In this document: one piece after another, positions 4,095-5,578 of the stretch
Layout: every line of letters begins with the position of its first letter
Numbering within the stretch: position 1 is the stretch's first letter
Assembly (NCBI GenBank): GCA_028707375.1
Contig: JAQWCB010000063.1
Coordinates: 1 to 5,578, forward strand
Length of the DNA stretch: 5,578 bases
Direction: 5' to 3'
DNA from: Bacilli bacterium
GTDB taxonomy: Bacteria > Bacillota_I > Bacilli_A > RFN20 > CAG-288
Notes under the pieces: generated by a model
What the model was told of the DNA's origin: nothing
Databases searched by the model: none
The model's input: only the letters and a program-made list of their open reading frames with translations
Made by a program: the position numbers and the translations under genes

Positions 4095-4754
4095 ATGAAT
4101 ATCGTTAATAATAATATCGAACTTCCTGTCGTAGATTTTGCGGGTAAGGAAGTTGGCAAGGTTAAACTTGCAAGTGAATTGTTTGGAATTGAACCCAACG
4201 AATATGTTGTGCAACGTGCTGTTGTTGTAGACTTAGCCAACAGACGCCAAGGTACAGCTAAAACTAAGGGAATTTCTGAAATATCTGGTTCAGGAAAAAA
4301 GCCTTGGAAACAAAAAGGTACGGGTAGAGCAAGAGCGGGCTCACGCCGTTCTCCTATTTGGAGAGGTGGAGCTACAATCTTTGGACCTACCGGTACACAG
4401 AATTACAAACTTAAATTGAATAAGAAAGAACACGCTTTAGCACTAGCTTCAGTTTTATCTGATAAGGTCAGTGAGAAATCCGTTGTTGTTATTGAATCTG
4501 AGAAGTTTGCTTCACCTAAGACTAAGGATTTTGTTAAAGCGCTCGATGCAATGAATTTAAAAGGCAAAGTCTTAATTGTCATTGACAATTATGATGAAAA
4601 TTTTGCTCGCGCTGTAAGCAATGTTAAGAATGTGACGGTTGATCTTTCTGACAACATGTCGGTATATGATGTATTGCACACGGGAACTTTAGTTCTTACT
4701 AAATCAGTGGTAGACGACATCAATAGTCAATTTGTCGAAGAGGAGGCTAAATAA
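4095..4754 (+). CDS. rplD: 50S ribosomal protein L4
   Basis: uL4, which binds domain I of 23S rRNA; its extended loop lines the constriction of the exit tunnel beside L22. It is 219 residues, slightly above the usual 205-210. Hallmarks are ANRRQGTAKTKG (48-59), the loop SGSGKKPWKQKGTGRARAGS (64-83) with RSPIWRGGATIFGP (85-98), then KLNKKEHALALASVLSDK (107-124). The C-terminal Rossmann-like part follows, with VLIVIDNYD (159-167), NVKNVTV (176-182) and MSVYDVLHTGTLVLT (188-202). An AAGGAG (4081-4086) lies 8 nt before the ATG. It follows rplC by 15 nt, and its last codons carry the rplW ribosome binding site. In E. coli L4 represses its own operon; nothing here shows whether that holds. Certain identification. 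Confidence 0.98.
   Translation: MNIVNNNIELPVVDFAGKEVGKVKLASELFGIEPNEYVVQRAVVVDLANRRQGTAKTKGISEISGSGKKPWKQKGTGRARAGSRRSPIWRGGATIFGPTGTQNYKLKLNKKEHALALASVLSDKVSEKSVVVIESEKFASPKTKDFVKALDAMNLKGKVLIVIDNYDENFARAVSNVKNVTVDLSDNMSVYDVLHTGTLVLTKSVVDDINSQFVEEEAK
4741..4746 (+). promoter_or_regulatory. ribosome binding site of rplW inside rplD
   Basis: A full AGGAGG lies within the last codons of rplD, 10 nt before ATG 4757. It decides the start of rplW at the beginning of the long extension, since only 2 nt separate the two genes. Confidence 0.85.
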
Positions 4755-4756
4755 CT

Positions 4757-5395
4757 ATGGCTGAAGAAAAGAAAACAGAAGTTGTAGCAGAAGAAAAGGC
4801 CAAGAAAGTTTCTAAAGCTAAGAAGCCTGCTGCTAAAACCGCTGCAAAGAAGGCGACAGCTAAAAAAACAACAGCCAAAAAGGCAACTGTAGCGAAAGAA
4901 AAAACAGCAACAGATGAGACCAAGAAGGCAACTGTTAAAAAGGCTCCTGCCACTAAGACTGCAGTTAAGGCCACAACTAAGAAAGTTTCGGCGACAACCA
5001 AAAAGGTTGTTAAACCTGAAGCTGAAGTAGTTTCGACCAAGAAAGATGAAAAGAAAAAACTAGAGATAGTTGAATATCGTACTCGCAAGGCAACAGTTCG
5101 GGACTTTGAGATTCTATTTGGACCATATGTTACTGAAAAAACACAGGCCCAACAAGCTGATCTCAACACCATTGTCTTGAAAGTGGCGAAGGATGCAACA
5201 GCGACAGAGATTAAATTAGCTGTTCAAGCAGTCTTCGGAGTTAAGGTTAAGCGCGTTAACATTGTTAATGTCAGACCTAAAACTAAGAGAAGCACTCGTT
5301 ATCCGGGAACTGTTCCGGGATTTAAGAAGGCTATCGTTAAGGTAGACAAACAATACGACCTTGGGGAAATCGCCAAAGCTTCCCAAGCTGACTAA
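4757..5395 (+). CDS. rplW: 50S ribosomal protein L23 with a long Lys/Ala/Thr-rich N-terminal extension
   Basis: uL23 sits at the mouth of the peptide exit tunnel and is the dock for trigger factor and a contact for SRP. Bacterial L23 is normally about 95 residues; this one is 212. The L23 domain covers about 115-205: RDFEILFGPYVTEKTQ (115-130), VLKVAKDATATEIKLAVQAV (140-159), FGVKVKRVNIVNVRPKTKR (160-178), then FKKAIVKVDK (189-198). Residues 1-110 are an extension with acidic patches at both ends and a core of repeated KKAT/AKK units (20-85), about 30 percent lysine, with no aromatic residue before Tyr107, resembling histone H1 tails. AGGAGG (4741-4746) lies 10 nt before ATG 4757. No in-frame ATG, GTG or TTG occurs in codons 2-115, so the extension must be translated for L23 to be made. 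Function of the extension is unknown. Confidence 0.97.
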   Translation: MAEEKKTEVVAEEKAKKVSKAKKPAAKTAAKKATAKKTTAKKATVAKEKTATDETKKATVKKAPATKTAVKATTKKVSATTKKVVKPEAEVVSTKKDEKKKLEIVEYRTRKATVRDFEILFGPYVTEKTQAQQADLNTIVLKVAKDATATEIKLAVQAVFGVKVKRVNIVNVRPKTKRSTRYPGTVPGFKKAIVKVDKQYDLGEIAKASQAD

Positions 5396-5429
5396 TCAAA
5401 TGGCAAGTTGCAAATTATAGGAGATAAAA

Positions 5430-5578
5430 ATGGCAATTAAAAAATACTCGCCCATCACCGCTGGACGCCGTCACATGACATCCATCGATTATAGTGGGCT
5501 TACAAAGAAGGCTCCTGAAAAAGCACTATTGCGTCCCTTAAGTAAAAACGGCGGCCGTAATAATCAGGGCTACATCAC
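5430..5578 (+). CDS. rplB: 50S ribosomal protein L2, N-terminal part (runs off the window)
   Basis: uL2, a core 23S rRNA-binding protein needed for subunit association and peptidyl-transferase activity. The first 49 residues are visible of about 275. [20 protein letters not shown] (1-20) matches the family's MAIKKYKPTSPGRRxMTVLD, and [19 protein letters not shown] (29-47) matches the PEKSLL-x-PLKKKGGRNNQGRIT block. AGGAG (5419-5423) lies 6 nt before the ATG. The gap from rplW is 34 nt, the largest in the visible operon but with no promoter or hairpin I can identify. Position after rplW is the canonical S10-operon order. Identification is certain; the 3' end is outside the window. Confidence 0.97.
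   Translation, partial: MAIKKYSPITAGRRHMTSIDYSGLTKKAPEKALLRPLSKNGGRNNQGYI

Noticed and set aside
3929..4240. Minus-strand open frame opposite the rplC/rplD junction, and similar shadows at 401-637, 3214-3402 and 4403-4588
   Set aside because: Antisense of certain ribosomal genes, no RBS, no recognisable motifs.
4757..5100. The Lys-rich segment as a separate histone-like gene upstream of L23
   Set aside because: It is in one uninterrupted frame with L23, with no stop codon and no alternative start or SD before the L23 domain.
4747..5172. Long minus-strand open frame opposite rplW, rich in Val/Ala/Phe and looking like a membrane protein
   Set aside because: It is the antisense shadow of the Lys/Ala/Thr repeat codons (AAG/GCA/ACT read backwards). 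There is no RBS or family motif, and rplW is certain on the other strand.
1..5578. CRISPR array, insertion sequence, prophage or defence genes
   Set aside because: No regularly spaced repeats, transposase or integrase motifs, or terminal repeats with target duplication were seen; all long genes are housekeeping.

Overview
The window is ordinary chromosome from a bacterium that I infer to be a low-GC Firmicute (Bacillota). Ribosomal-protein sequences of Gram-positive type, strong AGGAGG-type ribosome binding sites before almost every gene, a tRNA with encoded CCA, AT-rich intergenic DNA and a pyrophosphate-type phosphofructokinase all fit a Bacilli/Erysipelotrichia/Mollicutes-like lineage. The species cannot be named from sequence alone. 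The eight visible stop codons are five TAA, three TAG and no TGA. Every Trp I checked is TGG, so there is no sign of UGA recoding.

Layout, left to right: (1) the 3' end of rplM (L13) and complete rpsI (S9), a two-gene operon closed by a strong hairpin terminator at about 731-766 that works in both directions. (2) A convergent gene on the minus strand (777-1991) for a phosphofructokinase with the two residues diagnostic of pyrophosphate use. (3) A 248-bp divergent intergenic region holding minus-strand promoter candidates, one overlapped by a cre-like (CcpA-type) motif, and an extended -10 promoter for the next gene. (4) tRNA-Val(CAC) at 2240-2314. (5) A 43-codon unrecognised basic protein (2522-2653) with a strong ribosome binding site and a downstream T-run, preceded by an inverted repeat and a second cre-like motif. 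(6) A 414-bp stretch without a convincing gene, holding a (TA)n tract nested in inverted repeats, the S10-operon promoter (2915-2943) and a structured leader of about 118 nt. (7) The start of the S10 ribosomal operon: rpsJ, rplC, rplD, rplW and the first 49 codons of rplB, in canonical order.

Almost everything serves translation: ribosomal proteins of both subunits plus one tRNA. The phosphofructokinase is the glycolytic exception. Its promoter motif suggests, by inference only, carbon-dependent control.

The most unusual item is rplW. The normal L23 domain (about residues 115-205) carries an N-terminal extension of about 110 residues, rich in Lys, Ala and Thr and resembling a histone H1 tail. 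The extension has no internal ATG, GTG or TTG start in frame, so it appears to be translated as part of L23, a protein at the nascent-chain exit site. I see no phage, IS element, CRISPR array or defence system; the window is mostly housekeeping with a few unusual details.
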